From an uncultured Cyclobacteriaceae bacterium (lineage in GTDB: Bacteria; Bacteroidota; Bacteroidia; Cytophagales; Cyclobacteriaceae), in NCBI GenBank assembly GCA_943788235.1, contig CALSPM010000002.1:248001-312000 (forward strand): DNA of 64,000 nt, read 5' to 3'. Shown here in pieces: positions 18,607 through 26,347 of this stretch. A model generated the notes under the pieces. It was not told the origin of the DNA. It ran no database searches and saw only the letters and a program-made list of their open reading frames with translations. The translations under genes and the position numbers were made by a program. Every line of letters starts with the position of its first letter. Position 1 is the first letter of the stretch.

Positions 18607-18987
18607 CTACAAATAATGAATTTCCTTATAAAGGAAATTGAAGGTTATTATAATAGAGATCATGGAGACGAGAAGGAAAAAATCAACTTTAAAATCTAAT
18701 AAGTTAAGTTTTTTGCGATCAAGGAAAATCCTAAGGTAACTGCTGCAAATAAAAAAACGGAAACAAAAACTGGTTGATAGGATATACATAACGAATGTTA
18801 TAAAAGTATTCATCACGAGCATCATGTATGATGGAATGCATAATTGATAGAAAAAATGAGACAACAAGAGTTTGGGACTCATTACCTTTATTATTCTTCT
18901 TAAACATAAGTCACACTCAATAAATTCTTCATTAATCACTAAAAAACAGCTTTTTTTACACAAAAAACAATTAAAGTAAGTAGATTT
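18607..18987 (-). CDS. Possible zinc-ribbon plus membrane protein, uncertain
   Basis: An open frame of about 126 codons has no ATG near its start (TTG at 18963 is the best candidate). It begins CFLCKKSC and has ECDLC 15 residues later, a possible four-cysteine zinc site, followed by three hydrophobic stretches (about 45-70, 72-85 and 95-115). It lies 7 bp downstream of a 42-codon helix-turn-helix-like frame on the same strand. It may be a real small membrane protein or a decayed gene. No family is recognised. Confidence 0.3.
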   Translation of the reverse strand, partial: KSTYFNCFLCKKSCFLVINEEFIECDLCLRRIIKVMSPKLLLSHFFYQLCIPSYMMLVMNTFITFVMYILSTSFCFRFFICSSYLRIFLDRKKLNLLDFKVDFFLLVSMISIIITFNFLYKEIHYL

Positions 18988-18993
18988 TCACAA

Positions 18994-19122
18994 TTACTTG
19001 ATATCTGAGTATGATACCCCATGTTTGATGTATGTAACTTTTGATGAATTATATCCGACCTCTCTTGCGATCTCCCACTGCCGAAGCTTTCTCTCGGCTA
19101 GTAATGTCCTTAACAAAATCAT
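18994..19122 (-). CDS. Very small helix-turn-helix-like protein
   Basis: A 42-codon frame starts at ATG 19122 and stops just before the next leftward frame. The product LRTLLAERKLRQWEIAREVG followed by YNSSKVTYIKHG looks like the core of an Xre-type helix-turn-helix, though it is much shorter than the usual 60-70 residues. It may be a truncated regulator. The codons look coding, but the shortness and lack of an intact neighbour keep the confidence low. Confidence 0.4.
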   Translation of the reverse strand: MILLRTLLAERKLRQWEIAREVGYNSSKVTYIKHGVSYSDIK

Positions 19123-19851
19123 CTTTTCTTTTTATCCTAGTATTAGACTGGAGCGTGATAAGTTATCCAAACCTTGCGGCCATGCTCAAGAGAATGGTCT
19201 AATAATATAGAAAGAGAAGTGACAATAGAGTGGACATGATTTGTCCAAAGCTCGGGAGTTGTTTTGGAGAGGAGTAGGGGTGAGATGGTAGGTTAGATGG
19301 GGAGATAGATTGCGGCGAAGGAAGAAAGAGGTAGGAGATAATTCAGTCGCTATATTGGGTAGATTGCAATGTAAATTTTTAAAAAGAAAAGTATTATCTG
19401 CGCTGAGAGTAGCGTAAGAGGCTTTAATTGGTGATGACTTCCATGAAATGTCAAAAACCATCTCAAATAACCATCAAAGATGTAACCTATCAGCAATTCC
19501 AAATCCGCACTTTAGGTCCTGGAGCCACACACCACATAATCCCACTATCTCAATAACACAAATTATAAAATAAAAACGAGGCTTGTGAATTAGGCATAAT
19601 GATAAAGCTATTCAAAAAATATTAATGTGGATACCTATAATAGATCAGAAGTAACTCCTTGGTTATCTATTGTTGGTATAGCCTTTTAGCTTTGGTTTAG
19701 TCGCTATTTAGGGAATCGTTCCTCTAGTACAAAGTGAGGCTAGAGAAAGGGCCTTGAGCATGACTGCAATGCTTATTGGGGAAAAGTTGTTTATAATAAA
19801 TCCCTTAATTCTCAATTAATTGATTGCGGAAAGCTAATCTTTACATCATAT
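19123..19851. other. Gene-poor stretch
   Basis: Just over 700 bp with no gene I can support. A 40-codon rightward frame at 19434-19556 (MTSMKCQKPSQITIKDVTYQ...) has a plausible peptide sequence but no supporting context. The leftward frame at 19186-19461 has biased composition and looks accidental. Confidence 0.5.
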
Positions 19852-20103
19852 ATGAACAGATTCGATACAATTGATTTCAATCATAATGACTCAAAGCTTT
19901 TCAGTCACTATTCAAAGTTCTTCGATGAATTCGTTATTGAAGAATTTAGGAGGAAGCACAAGGCTGATACCTCATTTAGGGGGCACAAGGCATTAATGCT
20001 TGAAATTGAAGCCTATGTTTCGGAGAATATTAAGTTTGAATCAAAGGCAGATTATGCAAATCTTGTGGATACTCTGAAGAACCTTGCTGAGAAGGATGAT
20101 TAA
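19852..20103 (+). CDS. Small charged hypothetical protein
   Basis: This 83-residue protein starts MNRFDTIDFNHNDSKLFSHY and is mostly charged helix (FFDEFVIEEFRRKHKAD; LVDTLKNLAEKDD) with no membrane segment. I do not recognise it. It begins with ATG and lies in a stretch otherwise nearly free of genes. The balanced composition suggests that it is real, possibly a helical adaptor or antitoxin-like protein, but nothing supports a function. Confidence 0.5.
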   Translation: MNRFDTIDFNHNDSKLFSHYSKFFDEFVIEEFRRKHKADTSFRGHKALMLEIEAYVSENIKFESKADYANLVDTLKNLAEKDD

Positions 20104-20153
20104 ATCATCATAGTGGTTTTCATCCTACTGCCAATGATCGTAATTATCTTTGC

Positions 20154-20387
20154 TCATAAGTTCTTCTTGGCTATTTTTTTCCAATAACCGAATATGTTAG
20201 CGACCAAGGAAAAAATAAAAGCAAAGCACGACAATATAGAAATACCATAATCCCAACCATCTGGTTCATCTACTTGAAGAAAGCCAGCAGTACTGCAATG
20301 AGCTTCTAGGAAACAGTAGATTAACTTGGCTTCTTTGGATAGCTGTTTGAAGGTGTAGTCGTTCCATTTAAGGGTGTCTAATCTCAT
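20154..20387 (-). CDS. Small protein with C-terminal membrane helix
   Basis: This 77-residue protein has an N-terminal soluble part (MRLDTLKWNDYTFKQLSKEA, then YCFLEAHCSTAG) and one membrane helix near the C-terminus (about 49-67, ISILSCFAFIFSLVANIFG) followed by a basic KKIAKKNL tail. I do not recognise it. It is convergent with the preceding small gene and separated from the next gene by 230 bp of apparently non-coding DNA. Confidence 0.45.
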   Translation of the reverse strand: MRLDTLKWNDYTFKQLSKEAKLIYCFLEAHCSTAGFLQVDEPDGWDYGISILSCFAFIFSLVANIFGYWKKIAKKNL

Positions 20388-20615
20388 GTAATTTGTTTCT
20401 TACAAAATTACAGAGGAGGTAGGAGGAGGGTTGTTTTGTGAAGTCTTTGGTAAAGGGGTTAAAACCTATTTTGATTTTGTATTACTTACTCCGTAGGGTA
20501 TAATAAGTTTCCTTTTTGCTATTACTCCTTAAATGACAATTAATCCAAACTTCTCAAACGTTTTGTTGTTTTAGATTTATCTACTAGTATTGCGCTGATT
20601 TATTTAAATAAACCT

Positions 20616-22115
20616 ATGCAACACTTCAAGAATCTTCTGTTATTAAGTATATTTTCTTCAATTTTTATATTAAGCAATTGTGGTGAAGACAATGAGGATC
20701 CTGCCGCTGACGATACTATAAACAATGGTAATGCTGAAGGCGATTCAACTATAGTATTAGATTTGGATGGTGATGGTGTTCTCGATACGGATGACGCTTG
20801 TTCAGATACTCCTAGCGGAGAAGTAGTAGATGACAATGGCTGTCCTATTACCGATACTGCTACAGAAACGTCACTCCAACAAGAAAATTTCTCTGAATTT
20901 TCAATTTCGTTAAGCGGCTCCCCACACCCTCTAGCAGGTATTGCCAATGGGGCATATACTAAGCCTCACTCTCCTTATGGGATGGCGCCATTTATTGATT
21001 TTGTTGTCAATACAGACAATACAATAGATGTTTTGTGGAGAGACGTATCAAATAATAAGTTTATATCAAAAATATCATTAGAAACTAAATCCTTAGTAGA
21101 AGAAATAAATATTCCGACTAAAATTAATAATCAACAAAGGTTTTTAGGATTTGAATCTCTTGGTAATGATAGATATATTATAGGATACTCAAAAGATAAT
21201 GAATTTGGAGATGTGGATGCTGAAGCATGGTATACTGCTTTCGATAAAACAGGAACTGAGTTATTTTCAACTAGGTTGTGGGGAGAAGAAAAACAAACTA
21301 TTACATGGTCAAGAGGTGAGCCCTCTCAGGCAGGTTCTGCTTTGATAAGGTATAGCGAAGAAAATGATTTTATTGTTATTTACCTAGCACACACTCAGCT
21401 GCGGGGTGATGGGAGGAGACATCAAGCTGGATGGTTAGGTTTTCTTGATGGTAATACAGGTGAAATTTTAAAAAATACCAATGGAAATAGAATAGGTAAT
21501 GGCTGGTTCTTTTCTCACAATTTTGATCAAAGGGGTATAATATCATCTCAGAATACGTTTTATAGTTTGGCACATGGAGATGCATACCCTCGCGCTTTAG
21601 GCATTGATGTTTGGTCACATATAAATGGACTTGAATATGGCTTTGATTATTATGAAATAAAAAATGGTTCCTTAGGGGCAAATAAGACATTGACTACAAC
21701 TGGGGATTTAACAGAATTATCTAACGGAAATGTTGCTATTGTTTATTCAACGGAAGACGATAGGCAGGCAAGAGATCTTAAAATTTCAATTATAGATATG
21801 AATGAGCCCAAAATAGAACATGAGGTATGGCTTACATCCCTTGACCAACAATATGTAGGATGGGGGAGTAAAGTAATACAATATGATGAAGAGCATATTT
21901 TAGTCGGCTGGAATACCTTTGATAATAATCAAGGTACAGGTTCCCATTTTATTTTAACACGATTAGATGGTACTCTGACAACAGAGGCTCATAGCCTAGA
22001 AAAAAGTGTACTATATCCAGCGCAATCGTTTAAAAAATCTGCTGATGGAAAGTCTATAATATTTGTGTCTGAAGAGGATGGAGAATTAAAAGTTCATGTC
22101 ATAGATATCAACTAG
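20616..22115 (+). CDS. Lipoprotein with a thrombospondin type 3 calcium repeat
   Basis: This 499-residue exported lipoprotein has a signal ending SIFILSNC (lipobox SNC). An acidic linker is followed by one thrombospondin type 3-like calcium-binding repeat (about 48-78: DLDGDGVLDTDDACSDTPSG, ending with NGCP). The rest (about 95-499) is made of repeated beta-strands with Trp/Asp-rich turns, for example DVLWRDVSNNKF, GWLGFLDGNTGE and SVLYPAQSFKKSADGK, suggesting a beta-propeller. The role is unknown; similar proteins in Bacteroidota are surface exposed. It stands alone in the accessory stretch. Confidence 0.75.
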   Translation: MQHFKNLLLLSIFSSIFILSNCGEDNEDPAADDTINNGNAEGDSTIVLDLDGDGVLDTDDACSDTPSGEVVDDNGCPITDTATETSLQQENFSEFSISLSGSPHPLAGIANGAYTKPHSPYGMAPFIDFVVNTDNTIDVLWRDVSNNKFISKISLETKSLVEEINIPTKINNQQRFLGFESLGNDRYIIGYSKDNEFGDVDAEAWYTAFDKTGTELFSTRLWGEEKQTITWSRGEPSQAGSALIRYSEENDFIVIYLAHTQLRGDGRRHQAGWLGFLDGNTGEILKNTNGNRIGNGWFFSHNFDQRGIISSQNTFYSLAHGDAYPRALGIDVWSHINGLEYGFDYYEIKNGSLGANKTLTTTGDLTELSNGNVAIVYSTEDDRQARDLKISIIDMNEPKIEHEVWLTSLDQQYVGWGSKVIQYDEEHILVGWNTFDNNQGTGSHFILTRLDGTLTTEAHSLEKSVLYPAQSFKKSADGKSIIFVSEEDGELKVHVIDIN

Positions 22116-22710
22116 TACGATCCTAAAAATGTTCTCTATTAACTCCAAATCAGGTTTATGAGTTTTTGCACCACATATAGGGTATGTCTATGTTGGAGTA
22201 GTGCGTTAGTTAGGTTATCATTCTATAGATTTACTTCTATTTACTTCCACTAATTAGTTAACTATTTAGATTGGTATTACTCCTGCTGTTCAACCTTTGG
22301 TTATCTCCTTATTTCTATATCCTTTTAATCCTATAGTTGTCTCTACTTCTAGTTTAAATTCTTACTTATCATCTTACTTCTTTACCCTTATTAAATTCTT
22401 TTGTTATTTCTTTAGTATATGCCTTGACTTATTATCTTAATCTTTAGAACCTTTAGGTACTATCTCTAGAATGTAACCTTCTTCCTCATCCTTCTTTCTA
22501 TTTCTTCTTTAAAGATTTGATATCTATTCTAAGCTTGAATACTAAAGCCTTTAAAGACCTTCTTAATCGACTAGGTAGTAGCTTCTTCTTTTATCCTTAA
22601 ATGAGTAGCTTAGAAGAGCTAATACAACCTCTCCATAGACAAGCTTTAAAGCTATTGTGAAGACGTATCGTATTGATTTATAATTATTATTTAGGGGGAA
22701 TGGGAATGCT
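22116..22710. other. Non-coding, strongly pyrimidine-rich tract
   Basis: About 600 bp without a supportable gene. From about 22250 to 22640 the plus strand is heavily C/T-rich with many CTT, TCT and CCTT groups; read on the minus strand it is a purine-rich sequence full of stop codons. It looks like decayed or low-complexity DNA. Confidence 0.55.
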
Positions 22711-22884
22711 TTAAAGAGGAATAGTATCTTTTTCTGCATCTTGCTTTTTGATTTCTATCATTCTATCTACAGCTCTCTTGGCACTTTCTTCAGTTACTTT
22801 ATCTGTGTAATTTTTAACCAATACGATTAACAATGCAGCTATCACAAAAACTATGATAATTTTCCAAATTGGTTGTTTTTTCAT
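22711..22884 (-). CDS. 57-residue single-span membrane protein
   Basis: ATG at 22882-22884 begins MKKQPIWKIIIVFVIAALLI, a clear N-terminal membrane helix (about 7-23), followed by a charged helix (NYTDKVTEESAKRAVDRM) and a stop after DTIPL. The sequence shows a typical N-in single-pass layout and good codon use. Family and function are not recognised. It lies between the purine-rich tract and the first direct repeat. Confidence 0.55.
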   Translation of the reverse strand: MKKQPIWKIIIVFVIAALLIVLVKNYTDKVTEESAKRAVDRMIEIKKQDAEKDTIPL

Positions 22885-22968
22885 TTTTCTTGAGTAGGAT
22901 TTAAGTGTATTTTTTTGAGGTCTGCCATGTTGAAAATGAATTAATCGGATAGATAAAACTACTAAAAA

Positions 22969-23087
22969 TTCTCCATCCTTAGTGAATTATTCTTGTCCAA
23001 AGGTATTGCTCTATTACAAAGTAATTTTGTGTAATGGATTTAACCTACGGACAAGTCAAGAGGCTATACAAGAAAAGAAAGTACAAA
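22969..23087 (+). repeat. Diverged direct repeat, copy A (promoter plus leader)
   Basis: About 119 bp match copy B (23728-23847) in the same orientation, roughly three bases in four. A 23-base block (23022-23044) is almost invariant and holds the -7-like TAATTTTG and the start of a small frame (MDLTYGQVKRLYKK). Both copies keep a promoter-like element and the start codon at the same spacing. The copies bracket a gene on the opposite strand. Confidence 0.7.
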
Positions 23088-23111
23088 TTCTCAGTCGGTG
23101 TGTATCAGTAG
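23034..23111 (+). CDS. 25-residue frame in repeat copy A
   Basis: ATG 23034 starts MDLTYGQVKRLYKKRKYKFS and stops at 23111. Its first 14 residues align with those of the frame in copy B, with conservative changes (T/S, G/A, V/I). This suggests that it once was, or is, translated as the N-terminus of a small basic protein. It has probably lost its C-terminal part. Low confidence. Confidence 0.3.
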   Translation: MDLTYGQVKRLYKKRKYKFSVGVYQ

Positions 23112-23157
23112 ATTCAACTGGGTATGTGTTTAAGAATATGGATCTCAAAAATCAAAA

Positions 23158-23631
23158 CTATTTCGCAGGTAGGGGTTCTATTTCCTCAAGGATTAATTCC
23201 ACTTCTAATATAAACTCCTTACTAAAGACATGACTTTGATTGTCCCACATTTTAAGGACTGTAGGATCTCGCAATAATGATTTAATAATCCTCCTGTAGG
23301 CAAGCCAATCACTTTGCTCAAATAAGCCTATTCTATATTGATAAAAAGAGTTATCAAAATCTCTGAAATTATAAACATTATATAGATTTACATTATACTG
23401 TTCGTAATCATTTAACGGTAAATTATTATCATTTTTGTACAGGGCATGGGGAATTATTTCTTCATCCATCTGTACTCTATAGATTTCCATATCTGTTTCA
23501 TTTAGCGCTTGCCTAATGGTAGCTTTTGCAAGTTGATTGCTTTGGTTTGCTTCAATTCCAAGAAAGACAATTGAGACAATAATGGCAGCTACACTAATTA
23601 GTTCAATGATTAATCTGATTCTATGTTCCAT
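23158..23631 (-). CDS. Membrane-anchored protein, DUF6090-like
   Basis: I chose ATG 23631 because it places a membrane helix at the N-terminus (about 8-25, ELISVAAIIVSIVFLGIE) after MEHRIR; the upstream in-frame start adds 13 unlikely residues. The 157-residue product then has a helical soluble domain with Asn-Gln and aromatic residues (ANQSNQLAKATIRQALNETD, then NSFYQYRIGLFEQSDW). This layout is common in Bacteroidota proteins of the DUF6090 type, of unknown role. It lies between the two copies of the 119-bp direct repeat. Confidence 0.6.
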   Translation of the reverse strand: MEHRIRLIIELISVAAIIVSIVFLGIEANQSNQLAKATIRQALNETDMEIYRVQMDEEIIPHALYKNDNNLPLNDYEQYNVNLYNVYNFRDFDNSFYQYRIGLFEQSDWLAYRRIIKSLLRDPTVLKMWDNQSHVFSKEFILEVELILEEIEPLPAK

Positions 23632-23727
23632 AGGTTTTTGTTTTAATGTATTTAATGAGGGTAGGCTCAAAGACTAGGAAAAGGAGGTGCTTGATGTGTT
23701 CCATGGTTGGAATCAAAACTAATGAAT

Positions 23728-23847
23728 TTCCTCTACCGTTAGTAAATTATTTTCATCCGAAGGTTTTGTTCTAGTCCAAATTAATTTTGTGTAATGGATT
23801 TAAGTTACGCACAAATTAAGAGACTATATAAAAAGGGAAAGCACAAA
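23728..23847 (+). repeat. Diverged direct repeat, copy B
   Basis: The partner of 22969-23087. It also carries TAATTTTG followed by the start of a small frame, here MDLSYAQIKRLYKKGKHK with a stop after 18 residues. Confidence 0.7.
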
Positions 23848-23850
23848 TGA
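23794..23850 (+). CDS. 18-residue frame in repeat copy B
   Basis: ATG 23794 starts MDLSYAQIKRLYKKGKHK and ends with TGA. Its N-terminus parallels that in copy A. Downstream, in a different frame, the DNA still encodes a helical stretch (NKIRDEIHRLKQEGAA), and in a third frame a cysteine tail (DDPECEACGS). This fits a small gene broken by frameshifts. Confidence 0.3.
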   Translation: MDLSYAQIKRLYKKGKHK

Positions 23851-23926
23851 ATGGAGATATGTTTGCTGTTAATAAAATCAGAGATGAGATACACAGGCTA
23901 AAGCAGGAGGGAGCTGCTCTATTGAT

Positions 23927-23956
23927 GATCCTGAGTGTGAAGCTTGTGGGTCATAA
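23927..23956 (+). pseudogene. C-terminal peptide remnant DPECEACGS, copy 1
   Basis: Ten codons, GAT CCT GAG TGT GAA GCT ending TGT GGG TCA TAA, recur at 26245-26274 with two changes, both synonymous. The upstream frame also reads plausibly (KAGGSCSID) back to a stop at 23885. This looks like the tail of a small cysteine-containing protein whose body has decayed. Confidence 0.45.
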
Positions 23957-23992
23957 AAAAAGAGGTCTTTATTAAGAAACCCCTTTTTAAAT
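23954..23992 (-). terminator. Terminator for the leftward secreted-protein gene
   Basis: Read leftward, AAAAAGGGGTTTCTT pairs imperfectly with AAAGACCTCTTTTT and is followed by a T-run (complement of the seven A at 23955-23961). It lies about 20 bp after the stop of the gene at 24014. Confidence 0.55.
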
Positions 23993-24013
23993 AAAATTAT
24001 TTGACGTTAAATT

Positions 24014-24790
24014 TTAGTTCCAGCTTGTGTCAAGTACTCTCCAAACTGATTGTTTTTTAGCATCTGAAAAATCTCCTAAATCCAATTCATTTACTGCTTT
24101 TGAAAAGGCTTGGAAGTTTACATCTGAATCCCATTTTCCCTCAGAATATGCTTGAACATTGATTAGATCTGCAAGAGAGGGAAAACCATCCCATGAGACA
24201 CCATTATAATTTATCATTTTATTATTTTCAGTATGGTTGTTCATAACAGTCATACCGAATCCCCAATTTAATCCAGGATTTTTTTCTAGTTGTGGAGTAA
24301 CGTAAAGCTCTCCCCATAACTTGTTGTTTTCAATGAAATTAATCCAATTAGGAGCTTTGTACTCATTCATAATAAAATATTCTGAATCAGTTCCACTGAG
24401 CGCAGTAGAGATCATTTGATATACTTCCATTGATCCCCCTATCATTTTAAAAGCCGATTCATCAGGTCTTTCAACACGAGCTTTTTTGATGTTTTTATCG
24501 CTCGTCCAATCCCAATTCCAATCTTCAAATTGTTTGGGATTTTTAAAATGGTGAAAAAAGATAAATTGGTTTTGGTTTGTATATGATTGCCACATTTGCC
24601 AACCTTCCCATTTCCCGTCTTCTACTGCTAATTGTGCCATTTTTTTATAAAATTCATTATTTGCTTTTATAAAAGCACCTACATCTCCCTCGACTTCTAT
24701 GTAATGTGCATTTAATAAATAGGGTTCTTCTTGAGCAAATGCAGAATTGAGGAAAACTGTACTAAAAAGTATTAAAATTGTTTTTTTCAT
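24014..24790 (-). CDS. Secreted protein of unknown function, two ABM-like halves
   Basis: This 258-residue exported protein has a signal peptide (MKKTILILFSTVFLNSAFAQ). The mature part appears to consist of two halves of about 110 residues, each of the dimeric alpha-beta barrel type (EVEGDVGAFIKANNEFYKKM with EGWQMW; FIMNEYKAPNWINFIENN). The order and spacing match the other secreted gene at 26348-27130, which suggests a common family, although identity is low. No enzymatic residues stand out. It is monocistronic. Confidence 0.65.
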   Translation of the reverse strand: MKKTILILFSTVFLNSAFAQEEPYLLNAHYIEVEGDVGAFIKANNEFYKKMAQLAVEDGKWEGWQMWQSYTNQNQFIFFHHFKNPKQFEDWNWDWTSDKNIKKARVERPDESAFKMIGGSMEVYQMISTALSGTDSEYFIMNEYKAPNWINFIENNKLWGELYVTPQLEKNPGLNWGFGMTVMNNHTENNKMINYNGVSWDGFPSLADLINVQAYSEGKWDSDVNFQAFSKAVNELDLGDFSDAKKQSVWRVLDTSWN

Positions 24791-24841
24791 TTTTTTGATT
24801 AGTTAGGTTGATAAAAATTTTAAGATGACAATATAAAGAAA

Positions 24842-24868
24842 ACTCTTGAGACACCATACCCCAAGAGC
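24842..24868. repeat. Hairpin with conserved loop, copy 1
   Basis: CTCTTGAG-ACACCATAC-CCCAAGAG forms a stem with one mismatch. The loop ACACCAYAC is shared with the hairpin at 26276-26308, where the stem is CTCCTGAG/CTCAGGAG. Paired changes on both arms keep the stem. Confidence 0.55.
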
Positions 24869-24957
24869 TTAACTAAACAAATAAATAAGCCCTTGACCAA
24901 AGCTTATTGTTGAACTAAATATTGACATTCCTTTAGTCAAGGATCACCTCACCCAAA

Positions 24958-25078
24958 CACCTCATGAAATACTTCCCTTCTCTAACACCTCAAAATAAGC
25001 CTTCATAGCCTCCTTGGCAACTTTTAAACCTACTTTGTTCACATTTCTAATAAAAAATCTGTTACTATTACCTCGTAA
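24958..25078 (-). pseudogene. Orphan coding-like fragment
   Basis: An open frame without ATG runs leftward through NSNRFFIRNVNKVGLKVAKE and AMKAYFEVLEKGSIS to a stop at about 24960. It has the charged helical look of a real C-terminus but no start or upstream domain. It may be a remnant of a decayed gene. Boundaries are approximate. Confidence 0.25.
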
Positions 25079-25102
25079 TTCAACAACTTAAAACACGTTT
25101 AG

Positions 25103-25525
25103 ATGAAAAAATATATTTTACCATTAGTAGTTGGGTATGTATCTGTTGCTGCACTAGCAGGGATTGTGGTAGTGCCCCTTTATTTCAATCCGACAACAGC
25201 TGCACTGCACGAAGCTTTTCCTGTTGCTTATTATGCTGAACCACTTCTTTGGGCTGGATTTAGCGCTGGATTATTGCAAACTTTATTACAGGTAATAATT
25301 TGGGATAAAATGGGCTTTAGAACGATTAAAGATGGGGCTCTAAATGGAATTTGGTTAGGAGCTATATTAGCAGGTATTCAAAATTTGAATGAAGCTTCTC
25401 AATATGCTGTATTTAACGCTACTGGTCAAGCATTTACTAACGTTATAATCTATATAGTATTTACTGCCATCAGTGGAGGGGCAATTGCTTGGGCTTTTGC
25501 GAGAGGAGAGAAAAGTAATGCATAA
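25103..25525 (+). CDS. Four-helix membrane protein, unknown
   Basis: This 140-residue protein has four predicted membrane helices (about 5-27, 46-65, 78-95 and 110-132), with acidic and basic residues in short loops (IWDKMGFRTIKDGALNG). It starts MKKYILPLVVGYVSV. I do not recognise a specific family; small Gly-rich helices such as GALNGIWLGAILAGIQ suggest a channel-like or scaffold protein. It is followed by a secreted protein gene 160 bp downstream. Confidence 0.65.
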   Translation: MKKYILPLVVGYVSVAALAGIVVVPLYFNPTTAALHEAFPVAYYAEPLLWAGFSAGLLQTLLQVIIWDKMGFRTIKDGALNGIWLGAILAGIQNLNEASQYAVFNATGQAFTNVIIYIVFTAISGGAIAWAFARGEKSNA

Positions 25526-25687
25526 ATGATATCTTGAAAGTGTATTTTTTCCTAAACTCAATGAAAGGATTCAAAAGCTACATTGATAAAGGCTCAAAAG
25601 TCTATCTTATTGAAACAAAATCATGAATCATGTCCGAAATAGAGGAGGACTCGTTATACTTACTAAAATTATTTAATAAATGAAATT

Positions 25688-26224
25688 ATGAAACAGTTTT
25701 CATACTTACTCAATTTTATACTTTTTACATTAATTAGCTGTCAGCCTGTTGAAAACCAAGAAGCTGCCACAGCCACTCCCAATATGGAATTTGGGGGATG
25801 GTCGGGGACAGCTGATGATCACAGCAAAGAAGCTCTCTTAACTAGGGAATTGATGGAAAAATACATCGCAAATAAATTTGATGATGTGGCTTATATGATG
25901 TCCGAAGATGGCAATTTTTTCTTTAATACTGACCAAGTAACTAAAGCTGAATGGTTAGGTGCAGCATCAGGACATCACAGTTTATTTGCAAATATTTCTA
26001 ACAATAAAATTCAGCCAGCAAATGTTACGTCAGCGACCTTTGAAAATGGATCGGTATGGTCTATGGCTTGGTTTGTTTGGACAGGAACAGGAAAAATTAC
26101 TGGTACCGAAGTGCGAATTAATGTACACCATGCTTTCCGATTTGAGGATGAAAAAATAGTAGATGCGTATCACTTTTTCGATCCCACCTTGCTTAATAAT
26201 GAAATATTAGCATCTTCAAAATAG
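25688..26224 (+). CDS. Lipoprotein with SnoaL/NTF2-like domain
   Basis: This 178-residue exported protein has a lipoprotein signal (FILFTLISCQP, lipobox LISC). The mature region has an NTF2-like cone fold pattern: helices at about 48-63 (TRELMEKYIANKFDDVAYMM), the loop SEDGNFFFN, and the C-terminal strands INVHHAFRFEDEKIVDAYHF typical of SnoaL-like proteins. Such proteins may be enzymes or binding proteins; catalytic residues cannot be named. It converges on the secreted gene to its right, with a bidirectional terminator between. Confidence 0.75.
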   Translation: MKQFSYLLNFILFTLISCQPVENQEAATATPNMEFGGWSGTADDHSKEALLTRELMEKYIANKFDDVAYMMSEDGNFFFNTDQVTKAEWLGAASGHHSLFANISNNKIQPANVTSATFENGSVWSMAWFVWTGTGKITGTEVRINVHHAFRFEDEKIVDAYHFFDPTLLNNEILASSK

Positions 26225-26244
26225 GATCAAAACGCTATTAAAAA

Positions 26245-26274
26245 GACCCTGAGTGTGAGGCTTGTGGGTCATAA
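26245..26274 (+). pseudogene. C-terminal peptide remnant DPECEACGS, copy 2
   Basis: The same nine-residue tail plus stop as at 23927-23956, here just after an in-frame TAA and without upstream coding sequence. The two nucleotide differences from copy 1 are both synonymous. The ends GACCC/GGGTC are also complementary, so conservation by RNA structure cannot be excluded. Confidence 0.45.
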
Positions 26275-26308
26275 AAAAACTCCTGAGACACCACACCTCA
26301 GGAGTTTT
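26273..26308. terminator. Bidirectional terminator hairpin
   Basis: AAAACTCCTGAG (26276-26287) pairs perfectly with CTCAGGAGTTTT (26297-26308) around the loop ACACCACAC. A/T runs lie on both sides. It separates two convergent genes (25688-26224 and 26348-27130). The loop is shared with the hairpin at 24842-24868. Confidence 0.8.
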
Positions 26309-26347
26309 CTTCGAATTTTTTACACAAGACTCAATGAATTGACACGA

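Noticed and set aside
18998-19210. 70-codon rightward frame
   Set aside because: Opposite to the small HTH-like frame, which reads better; the plus-strand product shows no pattern.
19186-19461. 91-codon leftward frame
   Set aside because: Strong compositional bias (Pro, Ser, Leu, Thr) and no recognisable domain; likely accidental.
22982-23233. 83-codon rightward frame across repeat copy A
   Set aside because: It crosses the promoter-like block and the end of the opposing gene; its composition is not protein-like and the frame is not shared with copy B.
22969-26308. An integron-like cassette array
   Set aside because: The repeats lack the attC core (GTTRRRY/RYYYAAC) arrangement and no integrase is near.
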